Source: Tritrichomonas foetus
Taxonomy: Eukaryota; Parabasalia; Tritrichomonadida; Tritrichomonadidae
Assembly (NCBI GenBank): GCA_001839685.1
Contig: MLAK01000808.1
Location: forward strand, 1 to 60,332
Length of the DNA stretch: 60,332 nucleotides
Reading direction: 5' to 3'
In this document: positions 18,482 to 26,789 of the stretch, one piece after another
How the letters are laid out: each line of letters opens with the position of its first letter
Position numbering within the stretch: the first letter of the stretch is position 1
The notes under the pieces: model-generated
Seen by the model: the letters and a program-made list of their open reading frames with translations, nothing else
What the model was told of the DNA's origin: nothing
Databases searched by the model: none
Made by a program: the position numbers and the translations under genes

Positions 18482-20102
18482 AAATATGATGTATTTGTCA
18501 CAAAGAACGTTTATTTTTTGATGTGATTTTTTGGATCACTTTCCCCCAAGTTTAAAAGCTATCTCAAATTACCAAACAACTCAATTGAACCAATAAACAT
18601 ATTATACTTTTTATTGTGATCGGGACCAGCATTCTGATTCTAATGTATCTATAATATGGACTTATTTTTACTTTCCACCTTCCAATATTGGATTAACCAT
18701 TAAGATCATAACAATTACTTTTTTCATCAATTTCGTCCCAGTCTGTCATGCTATTTGATCCTTCTATCATCCTAGATTTCAAATGATAGAAATCTGACAT
18801 AAAAGGTCCTGTTCATATTGTATAGCCACACAAAGATATTCTATATCGTTTGAAATCCACCATCCACCAACTAGATGGAGTATTTTTTTGATCAATCAGA
18901 AATCATAATTCGAATTCAAAGCATAAAATCCTTTTTAGTAAATAGAACTTGAAGTTGCTACTTGTATACATTCAACAAGATGTGAATTGGATATTTATTT
19001 TACAATCTCGACTTTGTTTCAATATAGATAAAGAAGGTTATTGAAACACATGAGTGCAAATTTATCCCAAATTAATGAAGTTTAGCAACAGCAGGTGCAA
19101 TTTATACACCTAAAACTGAGTTACAAGGAAATTTTTTACCTAGGCATTCAAAAGTAAAGTCACTTCTACATGAAATAGTTATTATTTTTTGTAATCCTTT
19201 TATTGATAATGCTATTTCATTTATTTCTTCCATTTTCACATTGTTGTTTCATCATTAGTGTTGTTATTTAATCACTATTCATTTATTGAAAAAATGAAAT
19301 TTGAAAGTAGAATGCTTAATTGAAATTACATTCATCTTGGCAGCGGGAGTGTCAATTTTCAATGCTTTATCATTTTCATTTCAATTTCTTGAATGATCTT
19401 CAAAGAATTCTCCAAAACCCTATTTGATTTTTTTTAATGAATTTCTATTAATAGTAGATTTGAGAAAATGGTCAATATATATTTTAGATTCTTTTAGATC
19501 ATATTTTTGATGCCTAGATAACTGTAAGAAATATTTTGAATGTTATATGTAAAGACTAATCGTGGAATTATTTCTATTTTGAAATGGAAGAGGTATTTTT
19601 CATTACCAACATTGAAAGTTGGATTAATTTTTGTTCAACAAATGAATATTTTCATCATTATGATACCATAGTAGTTTGTATTAAATAGTAACTTGATTAA
19701 TATTAGGTTCATGTTCAATATCACACAGATAAGTATAATATCTAAATTTTCAAATTCCCACATATGGTTTCTTTTCTAATTTTTTTATATAAGAACCTTC
19801 ACTTTTTATATAGATTAATGTATAAATATTTCACAATCTGCCTGATGCTGCCTTTTCCATTACCAAACAAAATAGTTACTATTTATTTTGGTGCCTGCTG
19901 CCTTCTTGGCAGCCAATTATAATAACTTTCAATAAATTCAAATTATATGACTTATTTCACAATTTACTTAAGTAAATAGTGAGCTAAATTCTATTTTTTT
20001 TGAAATAAATTCTCAATTGCAATTTCACACATTAAATTGTGATGATCATATATAATGATAACATGCCATTTTACATGTTATATGACCATTTAATAATTCA
20101 AT
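18482..20102. other. Gene-poor spacer with structured elements
   Basis: About 1.6 kb without a full gene. It holds two interleaved inverted repeats at 18764-18795 (CTATCAT/ATGATAG and AGATTTC/GAAATCT) that could form a pseudoknot. It also holds a coding-like open stretch at 19079-19258 and an imperfect stem-loop at 19874-19927 topped by GCTGCC/GGCAGC. No tRNA, rRNA or known snRNA was recognised. Confidence 0.4.
19079..19258 (+). pseudogene. Possible coding remnant, 59 open codons
   Basis: Directly after a TGA the frame stays open to TAG at 19256-19258 and reads LATAGAIYTPKTELQGNF..., with ordinary amino-acid composition at first and a hydrophobic end. There is no ATG. Just upstream, another frame reads KKVIETHECKFIPN before a stop. 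Together they look like a decayed gene, but chance cannot be excluded in AT-rich DNA. Confidence 0.2.
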
Positions 20103-20933
20103 ATGAATTCTGAGGAAAGTACGTTTTTTAATAAAATGTCTGAAAATCTTCGCCGCGCATTTTTAGCATGTACAAGAGGTGATTTTGCAGTTCTAGAAAG
20201 TCTAGTTCCTTCGAAAGTCAGTGTAAATGATGCAGTTTCTTTTTAATTAACCGATATTTCAGTTTTATTTTATATTTTATATGGTCTGTTTCTTCTGTTG
20301 CTTGCCGCCATGTTTCAATGATTCATATTGCTGCTGGTTGTGGACAAACCAATGTTATTCCATATTTACTTCATTTAGGAGCTGATCCAAATGCGCATGA
20401 TTTAATGAAAGTTATCTGAAATTTGTTTTTCGATCACCACTTCATTATGCTGTGCAATATGGAAATAACGAAAGTATGAGACTTCTTTTAGAAGCAGGTG
20501 CTAAAGTCAACGCAGAAGATGCAGCAAGAGTTTATTGCTATTGTCTTTAATTTCACACCACTTCATTTGGCAGCAAATATTGGTGATGTTTCTAAATGTG
20601 ATTTATTATTACAAAATAATGCCAATATGAATGCAGCTGATGATACTGGAGAAACTCCGCTTCATTGGGCAACAACAAGTCAAAGATTAGATTGTGTTGA
20701 GTATCTTTTGGGTAAAGGGGCAAATACAGATTTACGCGACTTAGTTGGCGTTTATAGTTCTTAATTTATCGAACTCCTCTTCACATTGCTTTTTATTTTG
20801 AAAACAGAGCAATTATTCAGCTTCTTCTTGATTCACATGCAGACTTATCTATTAAAGACGTATGATTTATTTTTCTAATCCGCAGAATATGGGAAGAAAA
20901 CCAAACGAAGTTAGTGGTATCAAAAGTATATAA
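20103..20933 (+). CDS. Ankyrin-repeat gene broken by five GT-initiated inserts (intron-bearing gene or pseudogene)
   Basis: Six intact coding blocks make an ankyrin protein of about 220 residues: 20103-20234 (begins MNSEESTFFNKM), 20306-20410, 20431-20529, 20552-20749, 20770-20859 and 20886-20933, ending in TAA. The blocks hold repeats such as MIHIAAGCGQTNVIPYLLHLG, SPLHYAVQYGN, TPLHLAANIGD, TPLHWATTSQ and TPLHIAF. Joining the blocks restores the 9-residue D...RTPLH spacing at each junction. Five inserts (71, 20, 22, 20 and 26 nt) separate them; all start with GT, and each breaks the frame. Only the last clearly ends in AG. One junction (repeat 4 to 5, about 20640) has no insert. No other stop or frameshift occurs. 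Decay usually scatters lesions, so spliced micro-introns are plausible, but three or four lack a 3' AG, and a pseudogene remains possible. Ankyrin proteins are abundant in trichomonads and act as binding scaffolds. Confidence 0.55.
20235..20305 (+). other. Ankyrin-gene insert 1 (71 nt, GT start)
   Basis: This sits after VNDA in repeat 1. It begins GTTTCT and contains an internal GT...TTAAC...TTTCAG unit of 28 nt (20235-20262), but removing only that leaves the next repeat out of frame. Removing the full 71 nt to 20305 restores the frame and spacing, though the insert would then end in GC, not AG. Confidence 0.4.
20411..20430 (+). other. Ankyrin-gene insert 2 (20 nt, GT start, no AG)
   Basis: The insert is GTTATCTGAAATTTGTTTTT, placed exactly between DLMK and RSPLH, and carries a TGA in frame. 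Its removal restores the ankyrin register. It lacks a 3' AG, so it is not a standard intron. Confidence 0.45.
20530..20551 (+). other. Ankyrin-gene insert 3 (22 nt, GT start, no AG)
   Basis: This lies between DAAR and FTPLH. It starts GTTTAT and ends CTTTAAT, a branch-point-like end without AG. Removal restores frame and spacing. Confidence 0.45.
20750..20769 (+). other. Ankyrin-gene insert 4 (20 nt, GT start, no AG)
   Basis: The insert is GTTTATAGTTCTTAATTTAT, between DLVG and RTPLH. It shares the GTTTAT start with insert 3 and carries a CTTAAT motif. Removal restores frame and spacing. Confidence 0.45.
20860..20885 (+). other. Candidate 26-nt GT-AG micro-intron
   Basis: It begins GTATGA, has a T-run followed by CTAAT, and ends CCGCAG, so all the parts of a spliceosomal intron fit into 26 nt. 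It lies between the KD and NMGRKP codons of the last ankyrin repeat, and its removal restores the frame to the final TAA. Very short introns of this size class have been reported in trichomonads (from memory, not checked). Confidence 0.6.
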
Positions 20934-21061
20934 TTGAGTTATAATATTCATATTTGTTCATTAATAAATTAAAAATCATGACTTTTTGGTAATTTTCTTG
21001 TTTGCTAGATATACTGATTCTTAATCCCTTACATTCTTAATTCTTTATATTCTTTGTTTGT

Positions 21062-21086
21062 AAAAAAAAAAAAAAAAAAAAAAAAA
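21062..21086. repeat. Poly(A) run of 25
   Basis: An uninterrupted run of 25 A in the convergent spacer between the ankyrin gene and the glycosyltransferase gene. It may be a simple homopolymer; a retroposition tail is unlikely because the ankyrin gene keeps intron-like inserts. Confidence 0.95.
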
Positions 21087-21163
21087 GATAAACAAGAAAA
21101 TATAACATGTAAATAAACCATGTTAATAATATAAATACAAACAAATTTTAATATTGGATAAAC

Positions 21164-22696
21164 TTAAATTCTGTTCAGAAGATGTGATTTCTTGATTAAT
21201 GTTTTGATATTTTCAATGCTAACATTTGTGTTTTGGTTAAGAAGTTTTTTCTGACAAATTGAACTTGAGCATTTTAATGTTCCTTTGTAGCATTTGGTTA
21301 GTGTTTCGTCAGTTTCTGCAATTGTTTCATGGTCACTTTCAGGGTGATAAGACAAATAATTTATTTTTAAGAATTTACAGGCTTTTTCAAGCCAATCTTT
21401 ACATGTAAGCTTGTAAGGAAATATTTCAAGAAGAGTTGAATTCTTTTTCATCCAAAGAATGTTGGCTAATCCGCTTCCATGCATTCCAATGAGAACATCA
21501 ACATCTCGAGTTGCTAAAATTTGATCTTTGATTGATTCCATTTCCAAATCAATTCGACTCACTACATCATTTGGAAACAGTTTTTGAAGTTCTTGAAAAA
21601 GATTATCACTGTTCATTATGATTCTAGAATATTTTCGATTCAAAAACACTATTTTCCTTGACTTTTCCACATTATTTTTCTCATTTTCCTTATTTTTCTC
21701 ATTTCCAACAATTTTTGTGTTTTCATTAAATTTAGTTTGCTCTTGATAATTTATGTTGAAAAAGTCGTAAATTGAGGATTTAAATGATTCGATTGACCTG
21801 TTTGGAAAATCATATGGGGGATCAATATCATTAAGTTTATAATTAGTCATTTTCAACATTCCAAAAGTAAGTTCTTCAAAACAAAAAGGTCTATTCAAAC
21901 ATATTATTCTGTGATTAGAAAGTGAGTTAATAAGATGAGGCACTTTATCACAAAATGTATAAGGAAAAACTAAATGATGATTTTTAAAATTGTTGGTATA
22001 ACCATCATTTGTTAATGTGAAATAAGCAGGAAGAAGAAAATCAAAATAAAGACTCCATTCTTTTTCAAGGTGATAAAAGATTGACATGAGGAAAGATGAA
22101 TTGTTAAGATAGGGAATTCCTTGGGGAAGTGAATATTGTGATTTAAATCTATTGGTTAATCTTCCTTCTTCATAATCAGTTGGTGGTGCTTTTGATCCTA
22201 GTGTTAATAAGTTTGAATCAAACTCTAAAGAAAATGGTGAAGTGACCGCAAAAATGCCAACATTGAAACAAACATTTCTTGCATAGCATGTCCGATCTTC
22301 CCAATTTGGTGAAGAGCAGGAAAAATTTAATTTTGGAAGGTCAAAAAATTGAGCATAAAGAACTTTTTCTGAATTGAAAATTGTAAAGTTTACAAATCCG
22401 CCTATGAAAAATGGAATAGAACATTTTCGTTTCTCGCAAAATTCGGACAGTGTATTTCGAGTTCTTACGCCGTATCCAATTATCGTGAATTCTGTATCTG
22501 ATTTGGGTAATTTCCGGAAGATGAAGTTGATGTGCGATTTGTCTGGCGATAGATATGGTTCTTTTTGAAACGTAATGAAATAAGGAACTACGTCAAGGTA
22601 GTGACAATAGTATACTTCAACAAAAATAATCGAGAATACACAAATATAGGTAAAAATGAGCTGTTTTGTGCTTGGAAAAGTCCTGGGAATTCTCAT
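21164..22696 (-). CDS. GT61-like (DUF563) type II membrane glycosyltransferase
   Basis: The N-terminus has a short cytosolic tail (MRIPRTFPSTK) and a single signal anchor at about residues 12-33, so the enzyme should sit in the ER/Golgi facing the lumen. The GT61 hallmark is near residue 405: VLIGMHGSGLANILWM followed by LLEIFPYK, matching the HG.GL.N...M and EI.P patterns of EOGT, plant xylosyltransferases and POMGNT2. KIVFLNRKYSR and ELQKLFPND upstream fit the family's nucleotide-sugar region. A low-complexity Lys/Glu/Asn insert lies at about 325-345. The donor and acceptor cannot be told from sequence. The gene is divergent from CIAO2, the two ATGs being about 225 bp apart. A TCAAAAAGT nonamer lies 34 bp before the ATG (plus strand 22730-22738). 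Confidence 0.85.
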   Translation of the reverse strand: MRIPRTFPSTKQLIFTYICVFSIIFVEVYYCHYLDVVPYFITFQKEPYLSPDKSHINFIFRKLPKSDTEFTIIGYGVRTRNTLSEFCEKRKCSIPFFIGGFVNFTIFNSEKVLYAQFFDLPKLNFSCSSPNWEDRTCYARNVCFNVGIFAVTSPFSLEFDSNLLTLGSKAPPTDYEEGRLTNRFKSQYSLPQGIPYLNNSSFLMSIFYHLEKEWSLYFDFLLPAYFTLTNDGYTNNFKNHHLVFPYTFCDKVPHLINSLSNHRIICLNRPFCFEELTFGMLKMTNYKLNDIDPPYDFPNRSIESFKSSIYDFFNINYQEQTKFNENTKIVGNEKNKENEKNNVEKSRKIVFLNRKYSRIIMNSDNLFQELQKLFPNDVVSRIDLEMESIKDQILATRDVDVLIGMHGSGLANILWMKKNSTLLEIFPYKLTCKDWLEKACKFLKINYLSYHPESDHETIAETDETLTKCYKGTLKCSSSICQKKLLNQNTNVSIENIKTLIKKSHLLNRI

Positions 22697-22897
22697 CTTT
22701 CCTGATTTGTCATCAACTTTTTAATTTCCACTTTTTGAATCTATTCATTATTTCTGTTCTTTAGAACATAAAAACTCACAAATCTTTCGGTAATTCACTC
22801 ATTTTTTAAATGATAATTTGGCCAATCATATTTTCAATTTTGCAAAAATGAAGGAGCTTTGGAGAACTTTTTTAGAGGTTTCCCTGAATTTTGGAGG

Positions 22898-22910
22898 TCA
22901 TTCATTCATT
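22898..22910 (+). promoter_or_regulatory. Triple overlapping TCATT initiator before CIAO2
   Basis: TCATTCATTCATT contains three overlapping matches to TCAYW. Start bases at 22900, 22904 or 22908 would give leaders of 13-21 nt to the ATG at 22921. This supports an ATG start at 22921/22924 rather than the longer open frame. Confidence 0.55.
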
Positions 22911-22920
22911 TCGAAAATCT

Positions 22921-23403
22921 ATGATGGCATCTAATCCTAACCCAGTCGTTTATGAATCTGGCGAGTATATAAGACAAACACATGACGATTTAGAATCACC
23001 AAATCGCGAACCAATCGACTCCCTCGAGATTTATCAACACATTCGACACATTCTAGATCCCGAGCACCCACTTACACTCGAACAACTACACATTGTCAAT
23101 CCAGATCATATTAAAGTTGATGATAAAAACGGTTCAGTTGATGTAATATTCACTCCAACTGTTCCAAATTGTTCTCTTCCAGCAATTCTCGGCCTTTGCA
23201 TACGCGAAAAGCTTCTCCGCGTCCTTCCACTTCGCTTCCACTCTAAGATTCATATTTCCGTCGCATCTGGCACGCACGATAATGAGGTGTCAATCAACCG
23301 CCAGCTGAGGGATAAAGAGCGATGTTTAGCTGCTCTAGAAAGAAAGAATTTACTTGATATGATCGAGCGATGTATTTATAACGATGGTCCAAAGGAAATG
23401 TAA
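22921..23403 (+). CDS. CIAO2: MIP18/CIAO2 (Cia2) cytosolic Fe-S assembly factor
   Basis: The family is clear along the whole length: IYQHIRHILDPEHPLTLEQLHIV, then a beta strand VDVIFTPTVPNCSLPAILGLCIREKL, then SGTHDNEVSINRQLRDKERCLAALE. CIAO2 normally carries the conserved, reactive Cys in the HCS position, here NCS. With CIAO1 and MMS19 it targets Fe-S clusters to cytosolic and nuclear apoproteins such as DNA polymerases and helicases. The product of about 160 residues matches the usual size. Two adjacent ATGs (22921 and 22924) are possible; the short initiator-derived leader supports either. It shares a compact bidirectional promoter with the GT61 gene. The N-terminal 25 residues are the least conserved part, as in other members. 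Confidence 0.95.
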   Translation: MMASNPNPVVYESGEYIRQTHDDLESPNREPIDSLEIYQHIRHILDPEHPLTLEQLHIVNPDHIKVDDKNGSVDVIFTPTVPNCSLPAILGLCIREKLLRVLPLRFHSKIHISVASGTHDNEVSINRQLRDKERCLAALERKNLLDMIERCIYNDGPKEM

Positions 23404-23728
23404 TACTTTTTTTTATTTTATATAAAACTATTCCACTTGTATGAGTAAGTAATGCAAAAACTAATTTATGTTTTATTTTTTCCATTTCTTCATTTTCGTC
23501 AAAATATTCACATTTTAGTTATTCACTCAAAATTGATCGGGATTTGATTTTTTGAATTTGCTTAAATTTGAGAAAGTATTTTATTCAACAGTTTTCATCT
23601 AAGCTTAAATAGAGATTGGATTTAAGAAAATTCGAGATAAGTTAGAAAGAAGAGACCATTTAGGCTTAGAAAACCTTTACAGGTGAATTTTGGTAATATA
23701 TTTGAATGGGTGCCGTTTAAAAATTAAA
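23404..23728. other. Intergenic spacer, nothing recognised
   Basis: AT-rich spacer between CIAO2 and the next + strand gene. No RNA gene, repeat or clear initiator was found. Confidence 0.6.
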
Positions 23729-24988
23729 ATGTTTTTGAAGAATCAGCCAGAACCAGAAAGAAGTAATCCATCAATTCCAATCGGAACATATCTCGCAAAA
23801 CTACAGTATTCTCCAAATCGTGGAATGCTTCCTGAAATTATACACGAAGATTATTCGCAGCCTTTTCATTTCGCTGTTTTAAAGGCCTCATTATCAAGCC
23901 CAGAAGAAGAATATATGCATTTCCATATCTCATCATATCCAAATATTCGCAAACTTTGTGGCTCATTTCATGCAATGTTTTTGAGTTTCAGATCGATTCT
24001 TGGCTCAGACCCAGAAACGCTCGAATCCGAAGGTGTTCGAGCAGCATTTAAAAGAAATGACAAATGGAATGCTATTGTTATGATTATGACGCCTTATCGT
24101 TATCCGACGTCATTTTTATATGATGCAGTAATGCGATTAAATTATGTTCTGTCAGCACTTTTTGAAAGGCCATCATATGATGCAGCTGTATTTGCTCAGA
24201 GATCACTCGTAGTCTTCATGAAGGCAATGTCAACAGTTCGTGGCATTTCTTCAGTTCTTGCAACATACAAAAGCTCTGTCCGCCAAGAGCATCCTGTTTT
24301 AATTGAATCTGATTCTATTTTATGTGAAGTTGGACCAAAACAACTTGTTGATAGTGCAATAAATGATCCATCGATTAGTGATCAAGTTGCAATTTTTGTA
24401 TTTGGTCGAGTTTTATATACAACAATGTCGAATGCAAACTTGTTTATTGCAGAACTTCTTGTTGCAAATTTATTCGATACTACAACAGAACAATTAACTG
24501 TTGATGGTCGCTTATTCTGTCTTGCAAAGCATTTCCATACTGTTATGGTTACAATTACTGAACCCGGTCATGGTCTCGAAAAGTGCTGTGCTATGCAAGT
24601 AAGTCTGATGAAATTGGACTCGCAAGGAATCATTACTAAAATGCAACAATCATTCGGTAAGAAATTACCACCACAAACAGCACTTGATGTACTCGTCGTT
24701 TCTGGACCATTTACAGTCACACATCCCCCTTTCATTGAGGCACCACTCTTTGCAAGCCATAACTTGAAACTTCAATCAAATGCTATTGCAGCTGAAATAT
24801 ATGAGAAAATGAGTACACCTGGATTTAACTGTATTGTTGACTATATTATTGCAAAATATGATTTCAGAATTAAATATGTCAAAAATGCAGATAGTTTGAT
24901 CTTTTTGCATACAACTGGTCAAGTTGATGAAAAAGAAGTTGCGCCACTTCCACATATGTTGAAAGGATTGCGTCCATCATCATGTTAA
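23729..24988 (+). CDS. Conserved-looking protein of unknown family, possibly longin-like
   Basis: A 419-residue soluble protein that I do not recognise. It alternates beta-like stretches with amphipathic helices. Strands such as WNAIVMIMTPYRY, QVAIFVFGRVLYTT and ALDVLVVSG are each followed by helices of 15-25 residues. This rhythm resembles stacked longin/roadblock domains of the MON1-CCZ1/HPS/FUZ group, but no diagnostic motif is visible, so this is a weak guess. There is no signal peptide or membrane segment. The ATG at 23729 (MFLKNQPEPERSN) is the first in frame; the open frame continues back only with non-ATG codons. Codon use resembles its neighbours, so the gene looks real and native. 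Confidence 0.8.
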   Translation: MFLKNQPEPERSNPSIPIGTYLAKLQYSPNRGMLPEIIHEDYSQPFHFAVLKASLSSPEEEYMHFHISSYPNIRKLCGSFHAMFLSFRSILGSDPETLESEGVRAAFKRNDKWNAIVMIMTPYRYPTSFLYDAVMRLNYVLSALFERPSYDAAVFAQRSLVVFMKAMSTVRGISSVLATYKSSVRQEHPVLIESDSILCEVGPKQLVDSAINDPSISDQVAIFVFGRVLYTTMSNANLFIAELLVANLFDTTTEQLTVDGRLFCLAKHFHTVMVTITEPGHGLEKCCAMQVSLMKLDSQGIITKMQQSFGKKLPPQTALDVLVVSGPFTVTHPPFIEAPLFASHNLKLQSNAIAAEIYEKMSTPGFNCIVDYIIAKYDFRIKYVKNADSLIFLHTTGQVDEKEVAPLPHMLKGLRPSSC

Positions 24989-25123
24989 TATCTGTAGAAT
25001 TGTTTTATAAAAGTATTTTTTTCTTCTTTCGAAACAACATTTTGGAAAGAGTATTATATGACCATATAATAATTGAAATATTTTTGAATGAATGAGCATT
25101 GAATAGATTTACTGTACGTTAAG

Positions 25124-25128
25124 TCATT
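25124..25128 (+). promoter_or_regulatory. Initiator-like TCATT, 12-nt leader
   Basis: TCATT at 25124-25128 places a start base at 25126, 12 nt before the ATG at 25138. The position is typical for trichomonad initiators and supports that ATG. Confidence 0.5.
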
Positions 25129-25137
25129 TTTTTATTG

Positions 25138-26211
25138 ATGAGAACTCGACAACAACAACAGGGCAAAGGAAAGAACTCTGTACCATATATTCATATCTGT
25201 GAAGCAGTGTTTAAGCCAGAATTGAGACCTGCATACATTCGCTGGATTTCCCATCTATCACCAGAAGAACTTCAACGTTTCCATGCAGTTTTTCCAAGGC
25301 TTGCGAAAGACAAAACCAAGGATCGACCGACAACACGCGATATTCGTGCAAATAAATTAATGGCCTCCAAATACACCATGCCAGAATGGAATATTCTTGG
25401 TGTGAAAGACGCAATTCGAAATCGAGAACAGAAAAATGAAGATCCGCTTTCAAGACCAACTACTCAGCATTTAACGCACGGCAATTTTGATTATGATCAG
25501 ATGCGAACAGCCCGAGCCATTCCAACACGTACGCGACAAAACGATGTTTCTCAAATTAATGCCACTGAACGATCAAAAGCTTACATGGAACGATGGGCCG
25601 AAAAAATGATGAATACCACATATCGACATGATATTTGTCATTCTGGGTATACACGAACAATTCATGATGAGACAATTGATCAAACAGTTTTGGTGTACTC
25701 CAAAGGAGTACTCACACCAGAGGCAACTGAACGCGCAAAGAAATTCATTGATGTGGACATGCAATGGACAAGAGCATTTCGTGAAATGTGTCGCTCGTTA
25801 GCAGATTCAATTGATGCAACTGCTTATCGTAATAATTTCACCACAATCAAGAAAGCTAATGGTGAAAGATTCACACATCCGAAGTGGACAGATCCAATTC
25901 CCGTTTCTCGTGGCTTGAAGAAGCCAGCAGAAGCATACTGGGAAACAACTCATCGTAGTGACTTCAAGAAAAGCGAAAGACCTGATGAAACTTACCAAGT
26001 TGAAGATCTGCATCGTGCATGCTATTCATGTCCATTCGATCATCATGTTAAAGTTGACAAATTGTCTACAACGTTCATAGATGATTTCTTGGACCATATG
26101 GCTCACAAGGATGATCAACCGTTGTATTGGGAAGATATGAAAGTTAGAATTCCACCAGGCTCTGGAGTTGTCGGCAATGTTCTTGGTGATGGGAACATTC
26201 CAGTATTCTAA
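25138..26211 (+). CDS. Basic protein with repeated TT-x(3)-DF-like motifs, possible axonemal microtubule protein
   Basis: A 357-residue hydrophilic, Arg/Lys/His/Thr-rich protein without membrane segments or enzyme motifs. A short motif recurs: TTYRHDI, TAYRNNF, TTHRSDF and TTFIDDF, all in the second half, with aromatic or charged residues between. Motifs of this kind (T-x-Y/H-x-x-D-F) occur in SAXO/Mn-type and microtubule-inner proteins of cilia and flagella; trichomonads are flagellated, so an axonemal role is plausible but inferred. The C-terminus is rich in Gly/Pro (PPGSGVVGNVLGDGNIPVF). The N-terminus carries a Q-run. The ATG at 25138 lies 12 nt after an initiator-like TCATT. The protein has no recognised family name. 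Confidence 0.8.
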   Translation: MRTRQQQQGKGKNSVPYIHICEAVFKPELRPAYIRWISHLSPEELQRFHAVFPRLAKDKTKDRPTTRDIRANKLMASKYTMPEWNILGVKDAIRNREQKNEDPLSRPTTQHLTHGNFDYDQMRTARAIPTRTRQNDVSQINATERSKAYMERWAEKMMNTTYRHDICHSGYTRTIHDETIDQTVLVYSKGVLTPEATERAKKFIDVDMQWTRAFREMCRSLADSIDATAYRNNFTTIKKANGERFTHPKWTDPIPVSRGLKKPAEAYWETTHRSDFKKSERPDETYQVEDLHRACYSCPFDHHVKVDKLSTTFIDDFLDHMAHKDDQPLYWEDMKVRIPPGSGVVGNVLGDGNIPVF

Positions 26212-26789
26212 CTTATTGTATAAGTATTATATTTGAGTAAAAAGTATGAATCGATATATATCTTTCATCATTACAATATTGATTTCATGTTCAAGAAAAA
26301 TGTACTAATGATCATAATGTTTCACAAACTGTAGAAATTATTGATAATTTCAATTAAACAATATATGAATGATTAATCATCCTTATGTTCGCACAATCTA
26401 TTTTGATATTTGATCATTGTATTAAATAATTAGGCAATGGAAAAAACTGTCTCAGATCAAATGAAATTTATTCTAAGTATTCTTTTACAAAAGTCATCTG
26501 CTCATCTGATTCATGACACTGAGAAGGGATAGAAATTTGTAATTTCAAAATACTGGAAAACAGGCCAAATATATTCTGAAATATTAAATATCGTCAAAAA
26601 CTAGTCTGCAAAAAGTTTTATCGCTAAATAAACTTTTCTTTAGTTGGATTGAACTTTTTAAAAACATCATTTTTTTTCGGACTTGCCAGATGACCTTTTT
26701 CTATATAAAACTCTTACATGTCATTGTCATACCATCTTTTTCAATTAATTTCTGAGTATTGAAGATGATAAATTTTTTTAAAAATCAAA
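26212..26789. other. Intergenic spacer with initiator-like TCATT/TCATA
   Basis: A spacer of 578 bp with no gene seen. TCATT at 26721-26725 and TCATA at 26727-26731 are initiator-like and lie about 60 bp before the next ATG. Confidence 0.45.

Noticed and set aside
21062..21086. Retroposed gene tail
   Set aside because: The upstream ankyrin gene retains intron-like inserts and no target-site duplication was seen, so a plain homopolymer is more likely.
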